A DNA stretch of 64,000 nt from Bythopirellula polymerisocia (GTDB taxonomy: Bacteria; Planctomycetota; Planctomycetia; Pirellulales; Lacipirellulaceae): positions 565,567 through 629,566 of the forward strand of contig NZ_SJPS01000004.1 of assembly GCF_007860015.1 (NCBI RefSeq), in the 5' to 3' direction. The position numbers and the translations under genes are program-made. Below the pieces are notes generated by a model. That model had not been told where the DNA came from. It saw only the letters and a list, made by a program, of their open reading frames with translations, and did no database searches. Each line of letters begins with the position of its first letter. Position 1 is the first letter of the stretch. This document shows, one piece after another, positions 26,001-33,431 of this stretch.

Positions 26001-27216
26001 CTCCCTCGAAGGTGACGCTCGCTCCAAGACCGGCAACCAAGCTTTCAAGAACTCGACCTCCTGAGATGTTTAAATTCGAATCACCACCGGCTCTCAAGTA
26101 TGCCATTGTTCCTTCGAACAGATTTACAGTGCTGTTATTAACAATCGGCCCCCCAGTGAGCATCGCGGCTCCAGAAATATTTGCAACTGCACCGTCTTGC
26201 AGTTGTAATGGACCGCCGAGATTTCCTCCAGAGATATTAAGTTCGCCACCAGATGCAGAGAATCCTCCCTTTAGCGTGGCGTTGTACATATTCAAGGTGC
26301 TTTCACTAGAATAAACTCCAGAGATAGTTGATCCAGAGTAGAAATTCCCGACGCTTCCTCCAAATAGCCCGATGCTGTTGGCGATTGCGCCTCCATGAAC
26401 ATTCACTATACTGTGTTCTAAGGCCTGCCCACTCGCAGTCCCAGCTAACATATTAACAGTAGCGTCAATGGCTTCAAATTCTGCTGAGCCATTCTCAACG
26501 ACTTCGATCGTACTTCCAGGACCAGCCTGTATGCGTCTAATGGTGGAATCTATGGTAAGTCGCTGCCCATTGCGAATGCCAATAGGTACAAGTTCGGAGG
26601 ATGTCACAAGATGCAACGGGCCAATTTGAGGTAGTTCGACAACCTGTAGCGAGAGAGTTTGAGAGCTAAATTCATCCCATAGACCTGCGAATATGAAAGG
26701 AGTTCCGTCCGCAAGGATTCCGTGAAGAGAGTAATCTCCTGAGAGATTTTGTAGAGCCTTATCACCCACTTGGCTAAGACCTGCGATAGGCTGCCCATCA
26801 AGGAAGAACTCCCCCCCAAACAATGTCACTATGCTTTGGTAGTCGATATCGATGCCATGATTGAGAACTCCTCCAGAGATATTAATTGAGGAGCCATAAG
26901 TCGCTTTGATTCCTGATTGAAAGTATCCTCCAGAAATGTTAACGGTGCTTCCTCGAAGTGCTTCCAGGGAGTACCCGACTGTGCCTCCCATAACATTCAC
27001 TTCTACATTTGCATTTAATGTGAAATTGCTACCGACTTGAAAATTGCTCCTAATGTAACCACCTTCGCGAAGGTTTATTTGGGTATTAGAACGGATGGTC
27101 GATGGCAGGGTGTCGGGAGGCAAGTTGATTATCGAGGTGAATTGGGCATTCGCGCCCTGGAGAAAGAATCCCAATCCAACCAAGATACACAAAGAAAGAG
27201 TACGAAGCAGAATCAT
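23041..27216 (-). CDS. Giant PEP-CTERM surface protein of NISGG repeats
   Basis: A 1391-residue exported protein. Signal peptide at 1-25 (MILLRTLSLC start); GGAAGGAT precedes the ATG at 27216. The body has over 20 copies of a short motif, N-[IVL]-[ST]-G-G-x-[IVL], spaced 16-22 residues apart as in a right-handed beta-helix. Four larger blocks start near residues 197, 478, 814 and 1069, each with P-x-G-[IL]-R-x-x-Q and each closed by a cap like FxLNGQPVxGL followed by DGTPFAF. A dockerin-like pair (GDYNGDGFVDDVDYAVWQ, DGNYDRLVDEIDRDVWQ) and a VPEPASICLLFVSVVTLAS PEP-CTERM signal end the chain, with an odd 17-residue tail. Probably an elongated adhesin or coat fibre; inference. Confidence 0.75.
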   Translation of the reverse strand: MILLRTLSLCILVGLGFFLQGANAQFTSIINLPPDTLPSTIRSNTQINLREGGYIRSNFQVGSNFTLNANVEVNVMGGTVGYSLEALRGSTVNISGGYFQSGIKATYGSSINISGGVLNHGIDIDYQSIVTLFGGEFFLDGQPIAGLSQVGDKALQNLSGDYSLHGILADGTPFIFAGLWDEFSSQTLSLQVVELPQIGPLHLVTSSELVPIGIRNGQRLTIDSTIRRIQAGPGSTIEVVENGSAEFEAIDATVNMLAGTASGQALEHSIVNVHGGAIANSIGLFGGSVGNFYSGSTISGVYSSESTLNMYNATLKGGFSASGGELNISGGNLGGPLQLQDGAVANISGAAMLTGGPIVNNSTVNLFEGTMAYLRAGGDSNLNISGGRVLESLVAGLGASVTFEGDEFLLNGQLVAGLESIGTSVSIEVPDGSVISGFFSDGTAFSFSSSDRTSTVNSSIKHDLQGANITLRRTQLPPVGPLFITASTDPLPHGLRRGQTLNVDAGGRVEDNFGAGYGSTVNIKKGGEIGRYFEAAGAIVNISGGTIGSGFDVSNGSLAVVTGGRIVGAMDIFGGGIVNLKSGSIGSYTRIASRGELNVTGGNIDEKISIEEGGVANIAGGQIGDNFKVNSGGLTNISAGIFEGSVVVNGTTDISGGIFEGIVGVYTGGTGKISGGVFNNRVRAGAGSYVNLTGGDYYKGLELMSGSDVIIHGGNVDTYTKVDSQSEVEVAGGMFADGLTVASNASVTILGDDFMLNGQPVIGLQQIDVQLQLDLPDKYVLTGTFANGTPFAFSSEDRDSFMPGTLTLKIAPVPFPTPMQIIASIDLIPPGIRGEQTLTVDLGGVVPNNFMVGSGSTITVPEGGVVGKNLEAIGGVVNVQGGEVGPNLDAFEGSVVNISAGNVFYGLRAHFDSTLNISGGKVGVSDSSQAMLGGTVWASTGSTINVTGGEVGSLRGEPDSWINISGGRIGEYSQSLDGAIITFSGGTIGNHFATGGNASLDIFGNEFRVDGQIVSGLDSLGDSRQIDFNTLAVYSGVLADGTPFALAHQDADYITPQTVLTFHHSQVAAIGPTHIVASTDPVPYGIRGGQRLVVDAGGQVAHSFNAGIGSRVDVLTGGSIDKNLEALGATINLDGGTIGTNFSAFERSIVNITEGTIGNSFRAWRGSVINIMGGMIGSSFTADEGSTVNLAGGHIKSIAAYDSSVMNISGGTFGSEFKVFDESAVHLFGTGFTIDAISIDNLAIGVPHTIHQRDVSLAGTLAYGSKFEFGLNSSFFLGSKMNPDYFAPEALITVTLVHNPGDYNGDGFVDDVDYAVWQRAIQTGDLAADGNYDRLVDEIDRDVWQEAFGTTYFSVPEPASICLLFVSVVTLASRNGRFRAVERNLRCRSLG

Positions 27217-27488
27217 CACACTTATCCTTCCGAGAGGTGCTAGGTAGGCCATTGATAATAGCGAAAATCGGCAATGAGGAGATACACCAGTTCCTCAGTG
27301 CAGTGACACTATAGGGAAATGGCCGATTGCAATTCATACGCTAGCAACTATATAGTCGAGATAGATACTTTGGTTCAGACATTTCTACGCAAGAAAAGTC
27401 CCCGATAGAGTGACTAAAGAAGAACTGCTATATCTCCTCCTTGGGTTTTGTCATCTTAGGACGGAGTAGCCGTAGCGTGCAACGTGAC

Positions 27489-28105
27489 AAAAAGTATCCT
27501 TGTGATCTGTTGGACGAGCAATGGCGAAATATCTAGCGACTCTTACCAAACTGGAGCGGGTTAGGACGAGAGCCGCTCTGTCGCCGATGGGTGTTCGACG
27601 CGATACTGAACGTCGCCAGGACCGGCTGCCAGTAGCGGCGGATGCCCCACGATTTTCTTCATTGGAAGACAGTTTACATCATCTTCTGGAATTGGCGGAA
27701 CGAAGAGACTTGGGAGCGTATTCACCGTCAGGCAATAAGCTCACTGATGTCATGGCAATTGTTGACAGCCAATCGGTTTGTTCGGCCGAGGGAGGTGAAG
27801 AAAGAGGCTATGATGAAGTCAAGAAAATCACCGGACGCAAGCGGCACATCGCAATCGATACCCTCGGGTTGGTCTTGGTGGTGGTCGTGCATGATGTGGA
27901 GTGACAAGATTAATATGTAGCAGAGTGGGAGATGGACAAACCTGGTGAGCAGTTCAATCGACTGAAGGCCATCTTCGGTGATATCGTTTACGGTAGTTCG
28001 GGATTGCCAGAATAGGCAAAGGCAACCTTCGGTTTGGTGATGCAATCAGTACTGCGGCCAGTGGGTGTGAAGGGGTTCGTAATGCTATCCAATTGGTAGA
28101 TCGTC
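27489..28105 (+). pseudogene. Degenerate IS5-type transposase
   Basis: Fragments of an IS5-family DDE transposase lie in different frames along 27489-28105: KKYPCDLLDEQWRNI at the start, MPHDFLHWKTVYIIF in a shifted frame, VDSQSV and RKRHIAIDTLGLVLVVVVHD in another, then FNRLKAIFGDIVYG and VLRPVGVKGF in others. Several frameshifts and an early stop rule out function. No clear terminal inverted repeats were found. The remnant sits between the giant surface protein gene and the zinc-ribbon gene. Confidence 0.7.
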
Positions 28106-28146
28106 AATAAACTGGATGAGAATTGGTTGTTCCCACTGCACTGAAA
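28106..28146 (+). pseudogene. Short remnant of SRPBCC gene end
   Basis: Reads DENWLFPLH-stop in one frame, like the KDKSWLLPLN-stop end of the gene at 14568 and the remnant at 22994, sharing TTGGTTGTTCCC with the latter. Short, so weak on its own; it directly abuts the IS5 remnant. Confidence 0.35.
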
Positions 28147-28410
28147 TCTCTTGGTTCCCGACGCGACTGTCCCAGCATACGAATTGTGCCTGCCCGATAA
28201 GAGTTGGGCACGAATAGACGCCAATCTGCGGGATAGCGACCACAATTCGGACATTCTGCAGTCAGTTTCCGTTACTTCCGTGCCTGCTGTTGAGCGAGGA
28301 GATTCTCGCTACAATGGAAGCGGGGGTTGTCCCCAGATTATATTTGGCAAATCGATTTCAAGTTGCGGCGAATTGATCGTTGCAGTTTTTCATACTTACG
28401 GAGGCCCGCT

Positions 28411-29112
28411 ATGTCGGTATCCGCAACGGTGTTGCGCGAGTTGCATCGGATTCATACTCAGCTTGGCGATTTGAACGAGCGGTTGTCCCGGGGACCGCGG
28501 CAGGTGCAGGCTCGCCAGTCGAACGTCACGCTCCAAGAGACGGCTCTCAGCACTGCCCAGGACAAAGTGCTCCAAACCAAAAAAGCGATCGATCAAAAAC
28601 AACTCGATCTCAAGTCGAGCGAAAACAAGATTTTGGACTGGAAGGTAAAACTCAATACCGCTTCCAGCAACCGTGAGTATCAGACTTTTACGGAGCAAAT
28701 TGCCGCTGCCGAGATGGCTAACAGTGTGATGGCAGACGAGATTCTGGAAGCTATGGAGAAGGCCGATCAACTTTCTTTGGAAGTCAAAGAAGTGGAGAAG
28801 GCGCTTGCTGCCGTGAAGAACGATCTTGCCACATTCCGCGATTCGGTTACTGCAGAGGGCGAATTGATCAAGGGAGACATCTCCCGACTCGAAGCGGAGT
28901 TGGCTGAGGTGGAAAAAAAGCTTCCCGCCACACTCAAGGACGAATATCAGCGCGTGATCCGTGGCAAAGGGGCCGATGGAATGTCACCTGTCGAGGACAT
29001 GGTCTGCCAAGGATGTGGCAAGACAATCACACTTAATATGCAGAACGACTTGCTCCTTTCGAAGCCTATTTTCTGCATAAATTGTGGTTGCTTGCTGTAT
29101 TTGACCGAGTGA
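28411..29112 (+). CDS. Coiled-coil zinc-ribbon protein
   Basis: A 233-residue protein. Residues about 5-175 are one long coiled coil, and the C terminus is a C4 zinc ribbon, CQGCGKTI about 20 residues before CINCGC. This is the C4-type zinc-ribbon (CdsZ, zf-RING_7) family present in many bacteria; its role is poorly defined. No membrane segment. The ATG at 28411 has GGAGG seven bases upstream. A terminator follows at 29177. Confidence 0.75.
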   Translation: MSVSATVLRELHRIHTQLGDLNERLSRGPRQVQARQSNVTLQETALSTAQDKVLQTKKAIDQKQLDLKSSENKILDWKVKLNTASSNREYQTFTEQIAAAEMANSVMADEILEAMEKADQLSLEVKEVEKALAAVKNDLATFRDSVTAEGELIKGDISRLEAELAEVEKKLPATLKDEYQRVIRGKGADGMSPVEDMVCQGCGKTITLNMQNDLLLSKPIFCINCGCLLYLTE

Positions 29113-29176
29113 ATTCCAAAAAGCCCCGTTCGGTCTTTACATCATGCCAAGGCGGCGCAAAAATAGAGGACAGTGG

Positions 29177-29210
29177 TGGGTCTTCCGTAAGGGAGGCCCA
29201 TTTTGTTTGT
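29177..29210 (+). terminator. Intrinsic terminator
   Basis: Stem of ten pairs including G-U wobbles (TGGGTCTTCC at 29177-29186 with GGGAGGCCCA at 29191-29200), loop GTAA, then TTTTGTTTG. It ends the zinc-ribbon transcript. Confidence 0.65.
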
Positions 29211-29301
29211 AAATCCCCCAAAGTTTGCTGGCTAGAACGAAGCCGAAAAGTTTCAACTCAGTTCGCCAGCTAAGAATCCTGTAATTCATGAGAGTGATGG
29301 T

Positions 29302-29781
29302 ATGATCGAACGCAACCCCATGACCCGTGGCGGGTACGACAAACTTAAGGCCGAGCTATACGATCTTGAGAATGAACAAATGCCAGTCATCGAACAGCGG
29401 ATAGCGACTGCACGTGCCGAAGGGGATTTGAGTGAAAACGCGGAGTACCACGGCGCTCGCGAGAGCCAAGGACTCTTACAGGCAAAGATCAATATGCTCC
29501 GAGACAAGCTGTCGCGGGCAGATATCGTCGATGTCTCAACTCTTCCCAAGGATCAAGTAGTCTTTGGCGTGACCGTCAAAGTGAAAGACCTCGACTTTGG
29601 CGATACCGAGGAATTCACGCTCGTAGGGTCAGGCGACGAAGATTACGACGAAGGCAAGATACTTATTACTAGCCCACTTGCTCAGGGCCTCTTGGGCAAG
29701 AAAAAGGGAGACAAGGTCGAGATCGAAGTACCGGCCGGCACGAATCGATTTGAGATTCTTGATTTGCGGTTTGAGGAATAA
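29302..29781 (+). CDS. greA: Transcription elongation factor GreA
   Basis: A 159-residue GreA: an N-terminal antiparallel coiled coil with the conserved tip segment [15 protein letters not shown] near residues 38-52, and a C-terminal FKBP-like domain ([29 protein letters not shown]). It rescues backtracked RNA polymerase by stimulating transcript cleavage in the secondary channel. Normal length. Its stop overlaps the start of the TatD gene by one base, so the two are translationally coupled. Confidence 0.95.
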   Translation: MIERNPMTRGGYDKLKAELYDLENEQMPVIEQRIATARAEGDLSENAEYHGARESQGLLQAKINMLRDKLSRADIVDVSTLPKDQVVFGVTVKVKDLDFGDTEEFTLVGSGDEDYDEGKILITSPLAQGLLGKKKGDKVEIEVPAGTNRFEILDLRFEE

Positions 29782-30560
29782 TGTTCTTCGATACGCACAC
29801 GCATCTCGACCAGGAAGAATTTGACGACATTCGTTCCGAGGTACTGGCGAGGGCGCGCGATGCTGGGGTCACCGAGTTAGTCGCCGTTGGCACAACCGCC
29901 ACAGCGAGTGAAAAATGTGTTTCACTCTCGCAACAACACGCTGGCGTTTTCGCGGCTGTCGGCATCCAACCCAATTACGTTGCCGATGCGGCTCCCGACG
30001 ATTGGCAGAAGATCACGCAGCTCGTGAAGGAACCGGGAGTCGTTGCCATTGGTGAGACGGGGCTCGACCGCTACTGGGATTTCGCCCCTTTTGACTTGCA
30101 GCAGGATTACTTTGATCGGCATCTGCGGCTGTCTCAGCAACTCGATCTGCCGTTTGTTGTTCATATGCGGGACTGCGATAAAGACATCATGGTGATGCTT
30201 CGCGAGGCCCGGCAGCGGGGTCCCTTACGCGGAATCATGCATTCCTTTACTGGCGGAATGGAAATGGCAGCGGAATGTGTCGAGATCGGACTGCACATCA
30301 GCTTTGCAGGGATGCTAACGTTTAAGAAGTCTCAAGCCTTGCGTGAGTGTGCTGTCACAGTGCCTGACGAGCGGCTGCTGATTGAAACGGATGCCCCTTA
30401 CCTATCTCCAGAACCCGTACGCGGCAAGAAGCCCAATGAACCGGCAAATGTCGTCCATACCGCCGAGTGCTTGGCTCGAGTGCGAGGCGTGAGCACGAAG
30501 GAACTTGCAGGGATCACAACCAGAAATGCCCGTGAGCTTTTCCGAATCGATTCGAAGTGA
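29781..30560 (+). CDS. TatD-family metal-dependent hydrolase
   Basis: A 259-residue TIM-barrel hydrolase. Metal ligands visible: HTHLDQ at 6-11, an Asp and Glu in VAIGETGLDRYWDF, His in VVHMRDCD and in HSFTGG, and Asp in IETDAPYLSPEP. The family has 3-prime to 5-prime DNase or related phosphoesterase activity. It begins on the last base of the greA stop codon (TAATG). Confidence 0.9.
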   Translation: MFFDTHTHLDQEEFDDIRSEVLARARDAGVTELVAVGTTATASEKCVSLSQQHAGVFAAVGIQPNYVADAAPDDWQKITQLVKEPGVVAIGETGLDRYWDFAPFDLQQDYFDRHLRLSQQLDLPFVVHMRDCDKDIMVMLREARQRGPLRGIMHSFTGGMEMAAECVEIGLHISFAGMLTFKKSQALRECAVTVPDERLLIETDAPYLSPEPVRGKKPNEPANVVHTAECLARVRGVSTKELAGITTRNARELFRIDSK

Positions 30561-30563
30561 CAC

Positions 30564-31157
30564 TTAGCGGTAGGTTGTTTCTTGTGTATCCGCGAAGCGA
30601 ATCTCGTCGGACACGTTGCGACCTCGTTTCAACGGAGGACGCTTGGCTAGCACGGGACCGCTCTGGGCTCCGCTGTAGCTGCCGTACTGATTGCAGGTCG
30701 CGCAATTGCTGGAGGGTTCACTTTGCCAGTCACCGTAGTAACTCGGAGTCGGGCATGTGGCACAACTCTGACAACCGCAGAAGAACGTACGCAGACGTCT
30801 CAGGAGCGGACAGTCACAAAGTCTTTGATTGGGGTAGCATGACCCACATCCCGACCCACACACGGGCGTGCCGCATCCGCAGGGGACACCGCAAGAAGCT
30901 TCGCAGCCACAGCAAGGATCTGGACAACAGCAACTTGGCTCAGGGCAGCAGCAGCCCGGATCGGCCACACCACAGCTTACACAGTCGCAGCAGCCATCCG
31001 CACAGCCGCAACTAGGGCAGGCACAGGAAGCCTCTGGTACGCCACAGCACGGATCGCAGCAACTCCCGCAACGCATCCCACTCAGGCACCCACAACAACC
31101 AACGTGGCAGGTACAGGCAATTGCAAAAATCAGGCAGAGAAGATTTCTTGGGGACAT
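30564..31157 (-). CDS. Secreted protein with 42 cysteines
   Basis: A 197-residue exported protein with 42 cysteines, most in the first 135 residues, arranged as CC, CGC and CCxPxPC units without long spacing. The N terminus (MSPRNLLCLIFAIACTC) is a signal peptide or lipobox-like segment. The tail (from about 140) is polar and low in Cys. No known enzyme or metallothionein family is recognised; the Cys density suits metal binding or dense disulphide cross-linking in a coat layer. The start is taken at 31157; upstream in-frame Met codons at 31193 and 31241 extend it without a better signal. Convergent with the TatD gene, four bases apart. Confidence 0.6.
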   Translation of the reverse strand: MSPRNLLCLIFAIACTCHVGCCGCLSGMRCGSCCDPCCGVPEASCACPSCGCADGCCDCVSCGVADPGCCCPEPSCCCPDPCCGCEASCGVPCGCGTPVCGSGCGSCYPNQRLCDCPLLRRLRTFFCGCQSCATCPTPSYYGDWQSEPSSNCATCNQYGSYSGAQSGPVLAKRPPLKRGRNVSDEIRFADTQETTYR

Positions 31158-31366
31158 GGTTACTGCGCTCCAACAAGTGCGTGTTCGAATCATTGATCGC
31201 TCAAGTTCCCGCCGAATCCAGCGATCGGTTCCAGGAAACAAGAGGATATTCGTAGTGGTTTATCGTCGAAGAGACTCGCGGTTGGCCAGAAAATCGTTAA
31301 AATCGTCAAAGATTACCATTGGTTTGCTAGCAATTCAGGCAGATTTGCTGACCTCGAAAGCACTTC

Positions 31367-31768
31367 ATGACAGCGAAACCCCTCCAACTTGGCCCCATGG
31401 ATCATGTGGCGTTGCTATCGACCGACCCCGCCAGGGGTGAGCGGTTTTACTGCGACGTACTTGGGTTTCATGCCGTACCACGTCCCTCATTTTCTTTCGA
31501 TGGCCGCTGGCTCGTGCATGAGGAAGTCGGCGTGATGCTTCATTTGATTCACCGAGCGGATCACAAACCGAGTGGCGAAGGATTTGACACGCTTAATGGG
31601 CACTTTGCAATCGGTTGCCCCGATATTGACGGTGCGGTTGCCGTACTCAAGTCGCATGGCGTCGAATTCGTGGAGAAAAAACTACCAGACTATGGCTACC
31701 GACAACTGTTTCTCCGAGATCCAGATGGCAATTTATTGGAACTCGGCGAATGGCCTCGTCGGATCTAA
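31367..31768 (+). CDS. VOC-family (glyoxalase-like) protein
   Basis: A 133-residue single-domain vicinal oxygen chelate protein with two beta-alpha-beta-beta-beta modules. His in MDHVALLSTDP and Glu in RDPDGNLLELGEW are the usual metal-ligand positions. Members include glyoxalase I, dioxygenases and fosfomycin-type enzymes; the specific reaction cannot be told. It precedes the M42 peptidase gene by 36 bp in the same direction. Confidence 0.82.
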   Translation: MTAKPLQLGPMDHVALLSTDPARGERFYCDVLGFHAVPRPSFSFDGRWLVHEEVGVMLHLIHRADHKPSGEGFDTLNGHFAIGCPDIDGAVAVLKSHGVEFVEKKLPDYGYRQLFLRDPDGNLLELGEWPRRI

Positions 31769-31804
31769 TCGAAAATTTTAGAACTTTCAGAAAGAAGAAA
31801 TCGA

Positions 31805-32866
31805 ATGGAAGCCTCTGCTAAACAGTTCTTTCAATTAATCCTGGAAACTCCGAGTCCCTCTGGATACGAGCAACCGGTGCAAAATATTGTCCGGAGTTAC
31901 GCAGAAGAATTTGCGGATGAGGTCACGACGGATTTACATGGTAACGTCATCGCAGGCTGCAATGTGGGCGCTCCCTTGCGGGTGATGTTTGCCGGGCACG
32001 CCGACCAGATCGGACTCCTGGTCACACACATCAACGATCAAGGTTTTATTTATACCAACACGATTGGTGGGTGGGATCCCCAGCAACTCATTGGTCAACG
32101 GATGACCATCTATACGAACACTGGCCCAGTGCCAGCGATCATTTCTCGCAAGCCAATTCATCTGCTCGATCAAGAGGAACGTAAGCAGGTAGTAAAACCC
32201 AAGGACATGTGGCTAGACATTGGCGCTAAGTCCAAAGAGGAAGCTGCCGAGATTGTCCGCATCGGCGATCCTGTGACTCTTGAGCTTGGCTACCAGGAAC
32301 TGCGCAATGGTTTGGCTAACTCTCCTGGCATGGACGACAAGACTGGCTTGTGGGTCTGCATGGAAGCGTTGCGGCGAGCAAAAAAACGCGGTCTTGAGGT
32401 GGCCCTTTATGCAGTTGCAACCGTGCAAGAAGAGATTGGTCTCCGCGGGGCTCATACGAGTGCCTACGGCGTGAATCCACAGGTGGGCATTGCGGTCGAC
32501 GTGACGCATGCGACCGACTGTCCCACGATCGACAAGACCCAAGAAGGAGACATCAAGCTCGGCGGAGGCCCCGTCATCTATCGGGGCCCCAACATGAACC
32601 CCGTGGTTGTTGACCGTCTGAGAGAAGCATCCGAATACGGCGATATTCCCTGCCAATGGGCTGCTAGTGGTCGTGGCACCGGTACCGATGCAAATGCGAT
32701 CCAGTTATCACGCGCTGGCGTGGCAGCGGGTTTGGTCAGTGTCCCCAATCGCTACATGCACAGTGCCGTGGAAACAATAGCCCTGGCAGACCTCGATGCT
32801 TGCGCCGATCTGCTAGCGACGTTTGCCCACAAGCTCACAGCCGATGCTGACTTTATTCCTCGCTAA
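31805..32866 (+). CDS. M42-family metallopeptidase
   Basis: A 353-residue di-metal aminopeptidase of the M42/M20-like clan. Metal and catalytic positions visible: His and Asp in AGHADQIGL, Asp in SPGMDDKTG, the Glu pair in VQEEIGLRGA, Asp in AVDVTHATD and a late His in RYMHSAVE. Length is usual for the family. Cytoplasmic peptidase acting on oligopeptides. It converges on the Rrf2 regulator gene, three bases apart. Confidence 0.88.
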   Translation: MEASAKQFFQLILETPSPSGYEQPVQNIVRSYAEEFADEVTTDLHGNVIAGCNVGAPLRVMFAGHADQIGLLVTHINDQGFIYTNTIGGWDPQQLIGQRMTIYTNTGPVPAIISRKPIHLLDQEERKQVVKPKDMWLDIGAKSKEEAAEIVRIGDPVTLELGYQELRNGLANSPGMDDKTGLWVCMEALRRAKKRGLEVALYAVATVQEEIGLRGAHTSAYGVNPQVGIAVDVTHATDCPTIDKTQEGDIKLGGGPVIYRGPNMNPVVVDRLREASEYGDIPCQWAASGRGTGTDANAIQLSRAGVAAGLVSVPNRYMHSAVETIALADLDACADLLATFAHKLTADADFIPR

Positions 32867-32869
32867 GTC

Positions 32870-33301
32870 TCAAGTGGGTTGTTTGCATTCGCATAGCGGA
32901 GGGATGTTGCTCGATTTGTTGAGCAGCGCCGCAACAGTAACTCGCGCAAATGCGGCTTCCACAGTGGCAAACGCATTATCCAACTCGCGGTGTAGCGGAC
33001 AGAGGCTCGTGTGGGACTCCAAGCCAAGCGGGCAGCTTTCGATCCGCTGGAGGGGGCCAACCGCCTTGATCACATCCAAAATCGTGATTGAAGCTGGATT
33101 GCAGTCAAGTTTGTATCCACCACCTGGCCCCGACTGGGATCGCACCAATCCAGCTTTCACCAGGTCTTGCAGTACTTTGTGAAGATATCGTCGAGGAACT
33201 TGAATTGACTCGGCAAGTTGGTCGGCGGATTCCGCCTTTTCAGGAGTACGAGCAAGCCAAACGGTAGCTCGTAGGGCATACTCGGCAGTTTTTGGCAACA
33301 T
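32870..33301 (-). CDS. Rrf2-family regulator, NO-responsive by context
   Basis: A 143-residue Rrf2 protein: winged helix-turn-helix (LPKTAEYALRATVWLA; SIQVPRRYLHKVLQDLVKAGLV; SGPGGGYKL wing) and a loop with C90 and C101 (ESCPLGLES, SLCPLHREL). The classic NsrR/IscR type has three cysteines in this loop; here only two are seen in it, with a third Cys (C67) elsewhere, so cluster binding is uncertain. It lies divergent from the NO reductase gene across 130 bp, typical of NsrR next to its target. GGAGGT precedes its ATG. I could not pick out a convincing operator half-site. Confidence 0.82.
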   Translation of the reverse strand: MLPKTAEYALRATVWLARTPEKAESADQLAESIQVPRRYLHKVLQDLVKAGLVRSQSGPGGGYKLDCNPASITILDVIKAVGPLQRIESCPLGLESHTSLCPLHRELDNAFATVEAAFARVTVAALLNKSSNIPPLCECKQPT

Positions 33302-33431
33302 GTTTTTACCTCCACGCTAATACTACACCTTGACATGGAGAATACAACCCGTAAGCTCATTCTATATGTAGGCATGCAGTATTTATTGGATGCGATAATT
33401 CAAAAAATTACATCAATTTACGAGGGTCATT

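Noticed and set aside
23041..27216. CRISPR-like regular repeats in the giant gene
   Set aside because: Repeats are protein-coding (NISGG turns) with variable spacing, not direct DNA repeats with unique spacers.
28151..28474. Open frame between the IS5 remnant and the zinc-ribbon gene
   Set aside because: Poor composition, no ribosome site, and it overlaps the zinc-ribbon gene start.
30868..31440. Gln/Pro-rich open frame on the plus strand (PQGTPQEASQPQQ style)
   Set aside because: It is the reverse-strand shadow of the Cys-rich protein gene (Cys codons GC-rich on the other strand read as Gln/Pro); no ribosome site or recognisable domain.
33302..33431. NsrR-like operator between the Rrf2 gene and norB
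   Set aside because: A loose AATACT/AGTATT pair is present but no NsrR or IscR consensus palindrome could be matched.
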